Shown one piece after another: positions 26,021-34,654 of a DNA stretch of 64,000 nt; the stretch's first letter is position 1, and each line of letters opens with the position of its first letter. The DNA comes from Cupriavidus sp. MP-37 (lineage in GTDB: Bacteria; Pseudomonadota; Gammaproteobacteria; Burkholderiales; Burkholderiaceae). The stretch spans positions 3,185,001 to 3,249,000 of the forward strand of contig NZ_CP085344.1 of assembly GCF_020618415.1 (NCBI RefSeq), given 5' to 3'. The position numbers and the translations under genes were made by a program. Below the pieces are notes generated by a model. The model saw only the letters and a list, made by a program, of their open reading frames with translations. It had not been told where the DNA came from and made no database searches.

Positions 26021-26237
26021 TTTGCCTGTTTTTTAAGCAAGGGGGTCGGCCACCTTTCGAATCAAGGGTTTACGCGATCTCTCAGGTAGCTGTCCACAAG
26101 CCCTCCACAGTACTGTCCCGCTGCTTTGTGGAAAGTCGCATCCGAAAGTGCGGCCGCGCACGGCGGCGGCGCCGGAGACTGTGGCAAGCACCCGTCCGGC
26201 ACGTGCCGGATGCGCCGCAGCGCCAGCCGGGGCAGAG
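26021..26237. repeat. Tandem repeat unit 2 with DnaA-box-like dyad
   Basis: Opens TTGCCTGTTTTTTAAGCA; the core starts TCAAGGGTTT at 26062. Arms GCTGTCCACA (26089-26098) and TGTGGAAAGT (26127-26136) pair at eight positions plus a G-T, with one mismatch, again with a 28-nt spacer. The inner box CTCCACA is at 26103-26109, the same 14-bp offset as in the other units. Confidence 0.72.
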
Positions 26238-26430
26238 TTGCACAATTTTTACGCAGCACCTGCTTTGCCTTTTCCGATCAAGGACTTAGCCATCTTGTCC
26301 GGCAGCTTTCCACAATCGATCCACAACACTGTCCCTGTGCGCTGTGGAAAGCGATGCGCGCCGGAGACAGCCGCGCGCCGTCCCTTGCCGCGCGCCGGGC
26401 CGCGGGTTAGAGTGGCGCCTGTTTTTTTTG
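26238..26430. repeat. Tandem repeat unit 3 with DnaA-box-like dyad
   Basis: Opens TTGCACAATTTTTACGCAGC; the core starts TCAAGGACTT at 26278. Arms GCTTTCCACA (26305-26314) and TGTGGAAAGC (26343-26352) are perfectly complementary over 10 bp with a 28-nt spacer. The inner box ATCCACA is at 26319-26325. Compared with unit 1, three paired positions have changed on both sides. An eight-T run at about 26421-26429 could terminate a transcript. The exbB start is 107 bp further on. Confidence 0.75.
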
Positions 26431-26536
26431 AGAGCAATGCCGGAGCGCGCAGCAAGGCATCGTGCCCATGCGCCTCAAGGCATGCCGACTGGTGGTTTGG
26501 GGTTTCGTTATTCGGTAGTCGATCCCGGGGGTCCAA

Positions 26537-27157
26537 GTGTTTTCCATCATTCAAGCGGCCGGCTGGCCGATCTGGCCGCTGTTGCTCGCCTCTGTCATCG
26601 CGCTGGCGCTGATCGTCGAACGCTTCCTGTCGCTCAAGCGCAGCAAGGTGCTGCCCGCCAGGCTCTACGAAGAGGCGCTGGCGGCCGCGCAGCAGCGCCG
26701 CGCGACGCCGGAAGTGGTCAACACCCTGGAACAGAATTCACCGCTGGGGCGCGTGCTGGCCGCCGGGCTGCGCCACGTGGTGCTGCAGCCGCATACCTCG
26801 CGCGACGCCGCCAAGGACGTGGTCGAGGAAGCCGGGCGCGTGGTCGCGCATGAGCTCGAGCGCTACCTGAACGCACTCGGCACGATCGCCTCGGTGGCAC
26901 CGCTGATGGGGCTGCTGGGCACGGTGATCGGCATGATCGAGATCTTCGGCAGCCAGGGCGGCACCGGCACCAGCCCGGAGCAGCTGGCGCACGGCATCTC
27001 GGTGGCGCTGTACAACACCGCCTTCGGCCTGATCGTAGCGATCCCGGCGCTGATCTTCTGGCGCTACTTCCGCCGCCGCGTCGACGACTATGTGGCCGAA
27101 CTGGAATTCCGCGCCACCTCGTTCCTCGACGCCATCCTGCCGCAGCGCCGCGCCTGA
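26537..27157 (+). CDS. exbB: MotA/TolQ/ExbB-family proton channel protein
   Basis: 206 residues with three membrane helices: about 8-28 (IWPLLLASVIALALIVERFL region), about 115-135 and about 155-178. The central helix carries the family stretch APLMGLLGTVIGMIEIF, and the third contains GISVALYNTAFGLIVAIPAL. With ExbD it forms the inner-membrane motor that energises TonB or Tol through the proton gradient. ATG at 26537 is the first codon of a frame beginning MFSIIQAAGWP. exbD follows after 24 bp. Named ExbB rather than TolQ from the exbB-exbD-lpxK context; no tonB or tolA is adjacent. Confidence 0.9.
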   Translation: MFSIIQAAGWPIWPLLLASVIALALIVERFLSLKRSKVLPARLYEEALAAAQQRRATPEVVNTLEQNSPLGRVLAAGLRHVVLQPHTSRDAAKDVVEEAGRVVAHELERYLNALGTIASVAPLMGLLGTVIGMIEIFGSQGGTGTSPEQLAHGISVALYNTAFGLIVAIPALIFWRYFRRRVDDYVAELEFRATSFLDAILPQRRA

Positions 27158-27181
27158 GCGCCGCACGCCGCCCCCGACGCC

Positions 27182-27607
27182 ATGCACTTCCGTTCCCGCC
27201 AGCGGCGCGAAGAGCCGGAGATCAACCTGATCCCGCTGATCGACGTGCTGCTCGTGATCCTGATCTTCCTGATGATCACGACCACTTACTCGCGCTTTAC
27301 CGAGCTGCAGATCCAGCTGCCCACCGCCGACGCCGAGCGCGCCCGGCAGCAGCCGCAGGAGATCGTGGTGTCGGTGTCGGCGCGCGGGGTCTACTCGGTC
27401 AACAAGCAGGTGATGGAGCAGAAAGACGTCACCAGCCTGGCCGACCAGCTGCGCACCGTCGCGGGTGCCGGCGGCCAGGCGCCGGTGGTGATCGTCAATG
27501 CCGACGCGCAGGCCACGCACCAGGCCGTGGTCAACGTGATGGAGGCCGCGCGGCTGGCCGGGCTGTCGCGCCTGACCTTCGCCACGCAGAGCGCGCAGCC
27601 GCGCTGA
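27182..27607 (+). CDS. exbD: ExbD/TolR-family biopolymer transport protein
   Basis: 141 residues with one N-terminal membrane helix (about 17-37) beginning INLIPLIDVLLVILIFLM, which contains the essential Asp of the family (D in PLIDV). A periplasmic domain follows with the typical IVVSVSARGVYSVN and PVVIVNADAQATHQ. It pairs with ExbB to form the proton-driven motor. The gene starts 24 bp after exbB. It is followed by lpxK 153 bp downstream, an order kept in many betaproteobacteria. Confidence 0.92.
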   Translation: MHFRSRQRREEPEINLIPLIDVLLVILIFLMITTTYSRFTELQIQLPTADAERARQQPQEIVVSVSARGVYSVNKQVMEQKDVTSLADQLRTVAGAGGQAPVVIVNADAQATHQAVVNVMEAARLAGLSRLTFATQSAQPR

Positions 27608-27760
27608 TCCCGGGCCGCACTGCGCGCCGGCGTGCGCCGGCGGCCGGCGGGCTTGCCCCATGCGCACGGCAATGCCCATAATGGTTGGGCCGCCCCGAGG
27701 GGCGTAGCCGCGAGCGCACTACAATCGCATCCCGACCACCGACTCTCGCCCGCCGCGTCC

Positions 27761-28864
27761 ATGCCCGTTCCCCGCCATGCCCTTGCCGATTTCGTGACCG
27801 CCCAGTGGCAACGCCGCGGCTGGTTCGCGTGGGTCATGCTGCCGTTCTCGCTGCTGTTCGGCCTGGTTGCGCGGGTGCGCCGCCATGGCTACCGGCGCAG
27901 CTGGTTCAAGTCGACGCGGCTGCCGATGCCGGTGGTGGTGGTCGGCAACGTCACCGTGGGCGGCACCGGCAAGACCCCGGCGGTGATCGCGCTGGCGCAG
28001 GCGCTGACCGAGGCCGGGCTGCGGCCCGGCGTGGTCTCGCGCGGCTACGGCGTGCAGCTGAAGCACCCGCGCCGCGTCAAGCCCACCTCGCAGGCGAGCG
28101 ACGTCGGCGACGAGCCGCTGCTGATCGCGCGCGCCACCGACGTGCCGGTGTGGGTCTTCCCCGACCGCGCGCTGTGCGCGCAAGCCATGCTGGTGTCGCA
28201 CCCCGGCATCAACGTGCTGCTGCTCGACGACGGCCTGCAGCACTACAAGCTGCAGCGCGATTTCGAGATCGTGATGTTCGACGCGCGCATGGGCGGCAAC
28301 GGCCTGATGCTGCCGGCCGGTCCGCTGCGCGAGCCGCTCTCGCGCCCGCGCGACGCCACCCTGATCAACGACCCCAATTTCCGCGCCACGCCCGACCGCC
28401 CCGGCGTGTACGGCATGCGGCTGGAACTCGACGATGCCTGGCAGCTTGCCGATCCCACCATGGCGCGGCCGCTCAGCGCCTTTGCCGGGCGGCGCGTGCT
28501 GGCCGCGGCCGGCATCGGCAACCCCGAGCGCTTCTTCGCCAGCCTGCGCGGCGCCGGCCTCGCGCCGAAGACGCTGCCGCTGCCCGACCACTATGACTTT
28601 GTCGTCGACCCGTTCGTCGACCACCCCGATGCGCTCGACGCCGACGTGATCCTGATCACCGAGAAGGATGCCGTAAAATGCGAGCGCTTCGACGACCCGC
28701 GCATCTGGGTCGTGCCCACCAGGCCCGTGATCGACGCGGGCCTGATCGATAAAATCCGCCGCGCCGTGCAGGCGCAAATCCAACCCGCGCCGACCGCGCC
28801 GGCCGCCGCGAGCGGCGCCGCCGGGCGCAACGAGGAACACCGAGATGGACAACCGGCTGCTTGA
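27761..28864 (+). CDS. lpxK: Tetraacyldisaccharide 4'-kinase
   Basis: 367 residues. Phosphorylates the 4' position of the lipid A disaccharide using ATP at the inner membrane. An N-terminal amphipathic/hydrophobic anchor (about 18-38, [18 protein letters not shown]) is followed by P-loop [12 protein letters not shown] (about 60-71), [25 protein letters not shown] with the conserved Asp pair, and the C-terminal TEKDAVKC. The frame is open upstream of 27761, but the family starts here. The Ala-rich tail after about residue 335 is unusual and overlaps the next gene by 20 bp, where it reads into the Trm112 start. Confidence 0.95.
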   Translation: MPVPRHALADFVTAQWQRRGWFAWVMLPFSLLFGLVARVRRHGYRRSWFKSTRLPMPVVVVGNVTVGGTGKTPAVIALAQALTEAGLRPGVVSRGYGVQLKHPRRVKPTSQASDVGDEPLLIARATDVPVWVFPDRALCAQAMLVSHPGINVLLLDDGLQHYKLQRDFEIVMFDARMGGNGLMLPAGPLREPLSRPRDATLINDPNFRATPDRPGVYGMRLELDDAWQLADPTMARPLSAFAGRRVLAAAGIGNPERFFASLRGAGLAPKTLPLPDHYDFVVDPFVDHPDALDADVILITEKDAVKCERFDDPRIWVVPTRPVIDAGLIDKIRRAVQAQIQPAPTAPAAASGAAGRNEEHRDGQPAA

Positions 28865-29048
28865 AATCCTGGTCTGCCCGCTATGCAAGGGCAAGCTGGA
28901 ATACGACCGCGCCGCGCAGGAGCTGATCTGCCACGCCGACAAGCTGGCCTACCCGATCCGCGACGGCATCCCCGTGATGCTGGCCGACGAGGCCCGCCAG
29001 TCGGTGCCGGGCCGCGTCATCGAGCCGGACGCGCCGGCCGGCAACTGA
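28845..29048 (+). CDS. Trm112-family zinc-ribbon-like small protein
   Basis: 67 residues. Starts [20 protein letters not shown], the standard opening of the bacterial Trm112/YcaR family, with the CPLC knuckle. A second pair of Cys is not complete: [21 protein letters not shown] has one Cys. Eukaryotic Trm112 activates methyltransferases; the bacterial role is unclear. The gene overlaps lpxK by 20 bp and is 11 bp before kdsB, the order found in many Gram-negative genomes. Ribosome-binding site AACGAGGAAC lies about 8 bases before ATG. Confidence 0.9.
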   Translation: MDNRLLEILVCPLCKGKLEYDRAAQELICHADKLAYPIRDGIPVMLADEARQSVPGRVIEPDAPAGN

Positions 29049-29059
29049 GCAGCGCGGCC

Positions 29060-29869
29060 ATGACCCTCCCCGCGTTTACCGTCGTCATTCCGGCGCGGCT
29101 GGCCTCGACCCGCCTGCCCGACAAGCCCCTCGCCGATATCGGCGGGCGCCCGATGGTGGTGCGCGTGGCCGAACGCGCGCATGCGTCGTCGGCACAGCGC
29201 ACCGTGGTCGCCACCGACGCGCCCGCGGTGGCGCAGGCCTGCGCCGCGCACGGTATCGAGGCCGTGCTGACGCGTGCCGACCACCCCTCCGGCACCGACC
29301 GCCTGGCCGAGGTCGCCGCGCAACTGGGCCTGGCCGATGACGCCATCGTCGTCAACGTGCAGGGCGACGAGCCGCTGATCGAGCCGGCGCTGATCGACGA
29401 AGTGGCGCTGCACCTGGCGCACCACGCCGACTGCGCCATCGCCACCGCGGCCCATCCGCTGCACGACAGCGCCGAGGTGTTCAACCCCAACGTGGTCAAG
29501 GTGGTGTGCGACGCCGCCGGGCGCGCGCTGTATTTCTCGCGCGCACCGATTCCGTGGGCGCGCGACGCGTGGTCCGGCGTGCCGTCCGCGCCCGCCGCGT
29601 CGGCCCGGGTGCCGCTGCCCGACATGCCGGTGCTGCGCCATATCGGCCTGTACGCTTATCGCGCCGGCTTCCTGCGCCGTTTCCCGGCGCTGGCGGCAGC
29701 GCCGCTGGAGCAGACCGAGGCGCTGGAGCAGCTGCGCGCGATGTGGCACGGCGAGCGCATCGCCGTGATGCAGACCGCCGCCGCGCCCGCGCCCGGCGTC
29801 GACACCCAGGCCGATCTGGACCGGGTGCGGGCGCTATGGGCGCAGTCGATGGTCCAGGAAGGGCCCTGA
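29060..29869 (+). CDS. kdsB: 3-deoxy-manno-octulosonate cytidylyltransferase (CMP-Kdo synthetase)
   Basis: 269 residues. Activates Kdo with CTP to CMP-Kdo for LPS inner-core synthesis in the cytoplasm. N-terminal nucleotide-binding [17 protein letters not shown] (about 8-24) and GGRPMVVRV, then [20 protein letters not shown], the metal/phosphate motif [19 protein letters not shown], and the C-terminal [22 protein letters not shown]. All are family landmarks. It starts 11 bp after the Trm112-like gene. Lipid A (lpxK) and Kdo activation are thus co-transcribed with the ExbBD motor genes. Confidence 0.96.
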   Translation: MTLPAFTVVIPARLASTRLPDKPLADIGGRPMVVRVAERAHASSAQRTVVATDAPAVAQACAAHGIEAVLTRADHPSGTDRLAEVAAQLGLADDAIVVNVQGDEPLIEPALIDEVALHLAHHADCAIATAAHPLHDSAEVFNPNVVKVVCDAAGRALYFSRAPIPWARDAWSGVPSAPAASARVPLPDMPVLRHIGLYAYRAGFLRRFPALAAAPLEQTEALEQLRAMWHGERIAVMQTAAAPAPGVDTQADLDRVRALWAQSMVQEGP

Positions 29870-30260
29870 GCGGCACGCCTGCGGAATCGGCAAGGCACCT
29901 GCACGCGCGCCTGCCCGCTCAGGTCGAATCTGCTGCAACCGAACCGGGGGGCCGATTTCAGGCCGAATCCCCCCGGCCTCATGGCATAATGCCTGCCGAT
30001 ACAGAGCCGCCCCGCTGGCGCGAGCGATCGCGCCGCCGGCCAAGGCTCGGTGGGGAGATAAAGATAGAGCCCGTCCGGTGCGCCGCGCCGCCATCCCCCT
30101 GGCAGCCGCCGCCGGCCGTACGCGTGGGTACGCCTGAGCCGTGCCCGCGCTGAACGCAGTCAGCACGCACCGGGACCGCAGTCAGTCTCGCGTCAAGTTA
30201 CGGCGTTACCCTCCTTCTGATCTCCCGCCATACCGGATTGAAAACTCTGAGGACCCGTAA
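29870..30260. other. kdsB-adk intergenic region with a strong hairpin
   Basis: CCGGGGGG (29944-29951) and CCCCCCGG (29969-29976) are perfectly complementary over 8 bp with a 17-nt loop, about 75 bp after kdsB. No T-run follows in either direction, so it is not a classical terminator. A CATAAT (29985-29990) follows and might be an adk -10 element, but no -35 was found. The remaining 270 bp up to adk show nothing further. Confidence 0.4.
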
Positions 30261-30926
<666 letters not shown>

Positions 30927-30954
30927 CCGGTTCTGCGCCAGTGCACCACGAATG

Positions 30955-30985
30955 AAAAAGCGGCCTTCCGGCCGCTTTTTCGTTT
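30955..30985 (+). terminator. Intrinsic terminator after adk
   Basis: AAAAAGCGGCC (30955-30965), loop TTCC, GGCCGCTTTTT (30970-30980), followed by CGTTTTGG. An 11-bp perfect stem with an A-run in front, 28 bp after the adk stop. Confidence 0.9.
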
Positions 30986-31033
30986 TGGCTGACGTACCTC
31001 TTGCATGCCGGGCCTTGCTCCGTACAATATTGA

Positions 31034-31047
31034 CGTTTACGTAAACG
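31034..31047. promoter_or_regulatory. Palindromic operator upstream of the SDR gene
   Basis: CGTTTACGTAAACG is a perfect 14-bp palindrome, immediately after a -35-like TTGACG (31030-31035). It ends 26 bp before the GTG start. MerR-family regulators of acyl-CoA and branched-chain amino acid catabolism (LiuR type) and FadR-like proteins use similar ACGT/GTAAAC palindromes, so control by fatty-acyl or branched-chain catabolism is a reasonable guess. Confidence 0.55.
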
Positions 31048-31072
31048 GCAATCACACCGAGGAGACACCATC

Positions 31073-31831
31073 GTGGAAATCAAGGACAACGTATTCATCA
31101 TCACCGGCGGCGCCTCGGGCCTCGGCGCCGGCACGGCCCGACTGCTCGCCGAAGCGGGCGCCAAGGTGGTCATTGCCGACCTGAACGAGACCGCCGGCCA
31201 GGCCCTGGCGGCCGAGACCGGCGGCCGGTTCGTGCGCTGCGATGTGACCTCGGAAGCCGATGGCCAGGCCGTGGTCGCGGCGGCACAGTCGCTGGGGCGT
31301 CTCGCCGGGCTGGTCAATTGCGCCGGCATCGCCACGGCCAACAAGACCGTCGGCAAGAACGGCCCGCATCCGCTCGATGCCTTCGACAAGACCATCCGCA
31401 TCAACCTGATCGGCACCTTCAACATGATCCGCCTGGCCGCCGCGGCGATGGTGCAGAACACGCCGGACAGCGAGGGCGAACGCGGCGTGATCATCAATAC
31501 CGCGTCGGTGGCGGCCTTCGACGGGCAGATCGGGCAGGCCGCCTATGCCGCGTCCAAGGGCGGCGTGGTCGGCATGACGCTGGCGATCGCGCGCGACCTG
31601 GCGCGCGACGGCGTGCGCTGCATGACCATCGCCCCGGGCCTGTTCGAGACCCCGATGCTGCTGGGCATGCCGCAGGAGGTGCAGGACGCGCTGGGCAAGA
31701 TGGTGCCGTTCCCGTCGCGGCTGGGCCGGCCCGCCGAGTATGCGAAGCTGGCGCGCTCGATCATCGAGAACCCCATGCTCAACGGCGAAGTGATCCGCCT
31801 GGACGGCGCGATCCGGATGCAGCCCAAGTAA
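31073..31831 (+). CDS. SDR, type II 3-hydroxyacyl-CoA dehydrogenase-like
   Basis: 252 residues beginning with GTG, preceded by GAGGAGA about nine bases upstream. Classical [15 protein letters not shown] (about 11-22), NADH-type Asp in VIADLNE, NCAG, catalytic Ser in [17 protein letters not shown], with Tyr and Lys in YAASKGG. The sequence [13 protein letters not shown] and the C-terminal [12 protein letters not shown] resemble HSD10-type 3-hydroxy-2-methylbutyryl-CoA dehydrogenases of isoleucine and fatty-acid breakdown. That fits the GTTTACGTAAAC operator upstream. Alone on this strand; the next gene converges 18 bp away. Confidence 0.88.
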   Translation: MEIKDNVFIITGGASGLGAGTARLLAEAGAKVVIADLNETAGQALAAETGGRFVRCDVTSEADGQAVVAAAQSLGRLAGLVNCAGIATANKTVGKNGPHPLDAFDKTIRINLIGTFNMIRLAAAAMVQNTPDSEGERGVIINTASVAAFDGQIGQAAYAASKGGVVGMTLAIARDLARDGVRCMTIAPGLFETPMLLGMPQEVQDALGKMVPFPSRLGRPAEYAKLARSIIENPMLNGEVIRLDGAIRMQPK

Positions 31832-31849
31832 GCGCCGCCCGCTGCCCGC

Positions 31850-32662
31850 TCAGCCGGGCAGCAGCATCACCAGCATCAGTCCCGGCGCCGCCGCCGGCAC
31901 CAGCGTCAGCTGCTCGAACTGCAGCGCGCCCCGGCGCGGATGGCGAAAGCCGCGGCGCCCGCCCTCGCGCTCTTCCACGTCCTGCGACAGCCAGGCAGCG
32001 CGGAAGTCCGCGCTCTCCGCCATCAACCCCTCGATCAATGCCCGCGTCGGCGCTTCGTCGGCGTGGCGGATGCTGTGCGCGCGGAATTCGGCCACCAGGC
32101 GTGCGGCGCGGTGCGGCCAGTCGTGCACCAGTGCCTGCAGCGCCGGCGACAGGAACATCGCGCGCAGCAGGTTGCGCTCGGTGGCGGCGTCGTCGAGCCA
32201 GCCGGTGAACAGCTCCGCGGCCGCGGCGTTCCAGGCCAGTGCGGTCCACTGGCGGTCCAGCAGGTAGGCCGGCCCGTCGATGGCATGCACGCTGGCCAGC
32301 ACCGCGGGCGGCACCGGCTCGCCGGCGGCGTGCTGCGGGTCGCGCCGCCCCGCCAGCTCGAACAGGTAGGCGCGCTCGGCGCGCGACAGCCGCAGCGCCG
32401 CGGCCAGGCTGGCGAGCGCGCGCGCCGACAGCGCCACCGGCCGGCCCTGCTCCAGCCATGTCACCCAGGTTGTGCTCAGTCCCGCCAGCTGCGCGACCTC
32501 CTCGCGGCGCAGGCCGGGCGTGCGCCGGCGCTGGCCGGGCGCCAGGCCCACGTCCGCCGGCGCCAGCCGTTCGCGGTGCGCGCGCAGGAAGGCGCCAAGC
32601 ACGGCTTCGCGCGAGGCTGGCGCGGATGGGGAAGGATCTGAAGGCTGGGCGAGAGGCGGCAT
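31850..32662 (-). CDS. XRE-type regulator with MmyB-like ligand domain
   Basis: 270 residues. N-terminal Cro/C1-type helix-turn-helix: TPGLRREEVAQLAGLSTTWVTW is the family sequence, present here from about 48, with RREEVAQLAG and the recognition stretch STTWVTWLEQG. The C-terminal domain (about 120-260) is the MmyB-like PAS-related ligand domain, with SPALQALVHDWPHRAARLVAEFR and the typical ending of a Leu-rich strand. The start at 32662 is chosen from the divergent gene position. It converges with the SDR on one side and is divergent from a methyltransferase on the other, which it may control (inference). Ligand unknown. Confidence 0.88.
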   Translation of the reverse strand: MPPLAQPSDPSPSAPASREAVLGAFLRAHRERLAPADVGLAPGQRRRTPGLRREEVAQLAGLSTTWVTWLEQGRPVALSARALASLAAALRLSRAERAYLFELAGRRDPQHAAGEPVPPAVLASVHAIDGPAYLLDRQWTALAWNAAAAELFTGWLDDAATERNLLRAMFLSPALQALVHDWPHRAARLVAEFRAHSIRHADEAPTRALIEGLMAESADFRAAWLSQDVEEREGGRRGFRHPRRGALQFEQLTLVPAAAPGLMLVMLLPG

Positions 32663-32815
32663 GGCAGGCTGGTGGCGCTTATACCAGGATAAGACGGTGA
32701 CTTGTACCGGGAAAACGGCCCGCCTACAGTATGCCGAACCCGCCTCGCGGGCAAGTCCCCTCGCCGACAACAACGCCGCCGGCCGACCCGGCCACGGCCC
32801 AAGGAGCCCAGCACC

Positions 32816-33595
32816 ATGCAGCAACAGGAACTCGTCGCCGCCCAGTTCGGCGCCACCGCCAGCGCCTATCTCACCAGCGCGGTCCACGCCAGCGGCGCGG
32901 ACCTGCAGCAACTGAAGGACGAACTGGCCGCGCTGATTCCCGCGGCCAAGCGCCCGCGCAGCCGCGTGCTCGACCTGGGCTGCGGCGCCGGCCATGCCAG
33001 CTTTGCCGCCGCCGCGGTGGCGGGCGAGGTGACCGCCTACGACCTGTCGGCCGACATGCTGGCCGTGGTCGAGGCCGCGGCGCGCGAGCGCGGGCTGGCC
33101 AACGTGCGCACCCGCCAGGGCGCGGCCGAGCAGCTGCCGTTCGACGATGCCAGCTTCTGCGCGGTGGTGTCGCGCATGAGCGCGCACCACTGGCGCGACG
33201 TGCCGGCGGCGCTGGCCGAAATCCGCCGCGTGCTCAAGCCCGGCGGCAAGGTGATCATGATCGACATCGCCGGCGCGCCGGACCCGCTGCGCGATACCTG
33301 GCTGCAATCGGTCGAGTTGCTGCGCGATCCCTCGCATGTGCGCGACTACACCCCGGCGGGCTGGCGGGCGATGTTCGAGGCCGCGGGTTTTGCCGCGGAT
33401 GCCATCGCGGTATCGGAGACCTGGCGCATCGGCATCGATTTCGACAGCTGGGTGCAGCGCATGCGCACGCCGGCGGTGGCGGTGGGCGCGATCCGGCACC
33501 TGTGGCAGGTCGCGCCAGCGGAAGTGCGCGAGCACTATCGCGTGCGGGCAGACGGCAGCTTCGAACTGGAAGCGGTGATGGTGAGCGCGCGCTGA
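32816..33595 (+). CDS. SAM-dependent methyltransferase (UbiE/Methyltransf_11 type)
   Basis: 259 residues. Class I methyltransferase: motif I VLDLGCGAGHAS (about 50-61), Asp at the end of strand beta2 in TAYDLSADML, motif II region QGAAEQLPFDDASFCAVVS, and post-motif LKPGGKVIMIDIAG. AAGGAG lies about ten bases before ATG at 32816. The frame remains open upstream, but the ribosome-binding site and family start agree here. Divergent from the XRE/MmyB regulator, 153 bp between starts; MmyB-type regulators often sit beside the small-molecule enzymes they regulate. Substrate not predictable. Confidence 0.88.
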   Translation: MQQQELVAAQFGATASAYLTSAVHASGADLQQLKDELAALIPAAKRPRSRVLDLGCGAGHASFAAAAVAGEVTAYDLSADMLAVVEAAARERGLANVRTRQGAAEQLPFDDASFCAVVSRMSAHHWRDVPAALAEIRRVLKPGGKVIMIDIAGAPDPLRDTWLQSVELLRDPSHVRDYTPAGWRAMFEAAGFAADAIAVSETWRIGIDFDSWVQRMRTPAVAVGAIRHLWQVAPAEVREHYRVRADGSFELEAVMVSAR

Positions 33596-33632
33596 ACGGA
33601 CGCGCCGGCTCAGGCCGCGGTTCAGCCGCGGT

Positions 33633-34550
33633 TCAGGCCGCGGCGCTGGCCGTCGGCGCCTCGGCCCGCACGGTCAGGCGCCGCACCAGCTCCCACACCG
33701 CCGCCGCCGCCGGCGACAAGGAACGGTCCTCGCGCCGCACCATGACGATGCTGCGTTCCTCGCGCGGCACCAGCGGGCGCCACACCAGCGGCGACGCCGC
33801 CGGCAGCGGCAGCGAGAACGACGGCAGCACCGACACGCCGATGCCGGCCTCGACCATGCCGAACACGCTGGCCGAATGGCCCAGTTCCTGCACCACCTGC
33901 GGCACCACGCCATGGCGGCCGAACACGCGGTCGATCAGCGGCCGGCTGCCCGAGGCAAAGTCCAGCAGCACCAGCCGCATCCCATGCAGCGCCGACCAAG
34001 GCACCGATTCCGCCTGCGCCAGCGGATGGTCGCGCCGGCATACGAAACAGAACGGGTCGGTCGCCACCGGCTCCACCAGCAATCCGTCGCGCACCAGCGG
34101 GTCGATCAGCACGCCGAAGTCGACCGCGCCGGCGCGGACCTGCTCCAGCCCGTCGGCCTGGACGTTGTCGCGCACGGTCAGGCGGATCTCGGGGTATTGC
34201 GCGGCGCAGGCGGCCACATAAAGCGGCATCAAGCGGGCGGAGATGGTCGGCGCGCCGGCTATCACTACGCGACCACGATAGCGCTCGCCCAGCTGCCGTG
34301 TTTCTTCCAGCGTGTCGTCCAGCTGCCCGAGCAGGCGCTCCAGCGCCGGCGCCAGCGCATGGCCGGCCTCGGTCAGCACCACTTCGCGCGTGGTGCGGTC
34401 CAGCAGGCGCACGCCGAGCGCGTCTTCCAGCTCGGCCACGCCGCGGCTGACCGCCGGCTGGGTCAGTCCGACAGCGTCAGCGGCACGGCTGAAGCCGCCG
34501 CTGCTGGCCACTGCCAGGAACACGCGCAACTGGCGCAATGTGTAATTCAT
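33633..34550 (-). CDS. LysR-family regulator next to a symporter
   Basis: 305 residues. Helix-turn-helix MNYTLRQLRVFLAVASSGGF then SRAADAVGLTQPAVSRGVAE (about 21-40). The effector domain includes RVVIAGAPTISARLMPLYVA, FGVLIDPLV and GMVEAGIGVSVLPSF. The 3' flank (33596-33632) has three near copies of GCCGCGGTTCA, slippage-like. Divergent from the bile-acid-symporter-like gene with a 104-bp AT-rich control region between, a standard LysR-target arrangement; it probably regulates that transporter (inference). Effector unknown. Confidence 0.9.
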   Translation of the reverse strand: MNYTLRQLRVFLAVASSGGFSRAADAVGLTQPAVSRGVAELEDALGVRLLDRTTREVVLTEAGHALAPALERLLGQLDDTLEETRQLGERYRGRVVIAGAPTISARLMPLYVAACAAQYPEIRLTVRDNVQADGLEQVRAGAVDFGVLIDPLVRDGLLVEPVATDPFCFVCRRDHPLAQAESVPWSALHGMRLVLLDFASGSRPLIDRVFGRHGVVPQVVQELGHSASVFGMVEAGIGVSVLPSFSLPLPAASPLVWRPLVPREERSIVMVRREDRSLSPAAAAVWELVRRLTVRAEAPTASAAA

Positions 34551-34654
34551 GCAACAAGCGGATAAATAGATTCTATAAATGAATTTGCATTCTAGACCCG
34601 TCTAGCGTCCAATACTAGGCAAAACCCTAACATCGCAGGAACTCACCCGCAGTC
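34551..34654. promoter_or_regulatory. Divergent LysR/transporter control region
   Basis: AT-rich compared with its surroundings. Contains CTAGA-CCCG-TCTAG (perfect 5-bp dyad), TAGATTCTA and ATAAATAGATTCTATAAAT, with T-N11-A-type spacing possible around them. Likely holds both promoters and the LysR box; precise elements cannot be fixed by eye. Confidence 0.45.

Noticed and set aside
25591..26430. Main chromosomal origin of replication
   Set aside because: DnaA boxes are present but there is no dnaA, dnaN, gyrB, rpmH or par gene in the window; a secondary DnaA-related site is the strongest claim possible.
25515..26536. Several 60-150-codon frames in the xseA-exbB gap
   Set aside because: They differ between the three repeat units, lack ribosome-binding sites and show no consistent codon use; the repeats conserve DNA symmetry rather than a reading frame.
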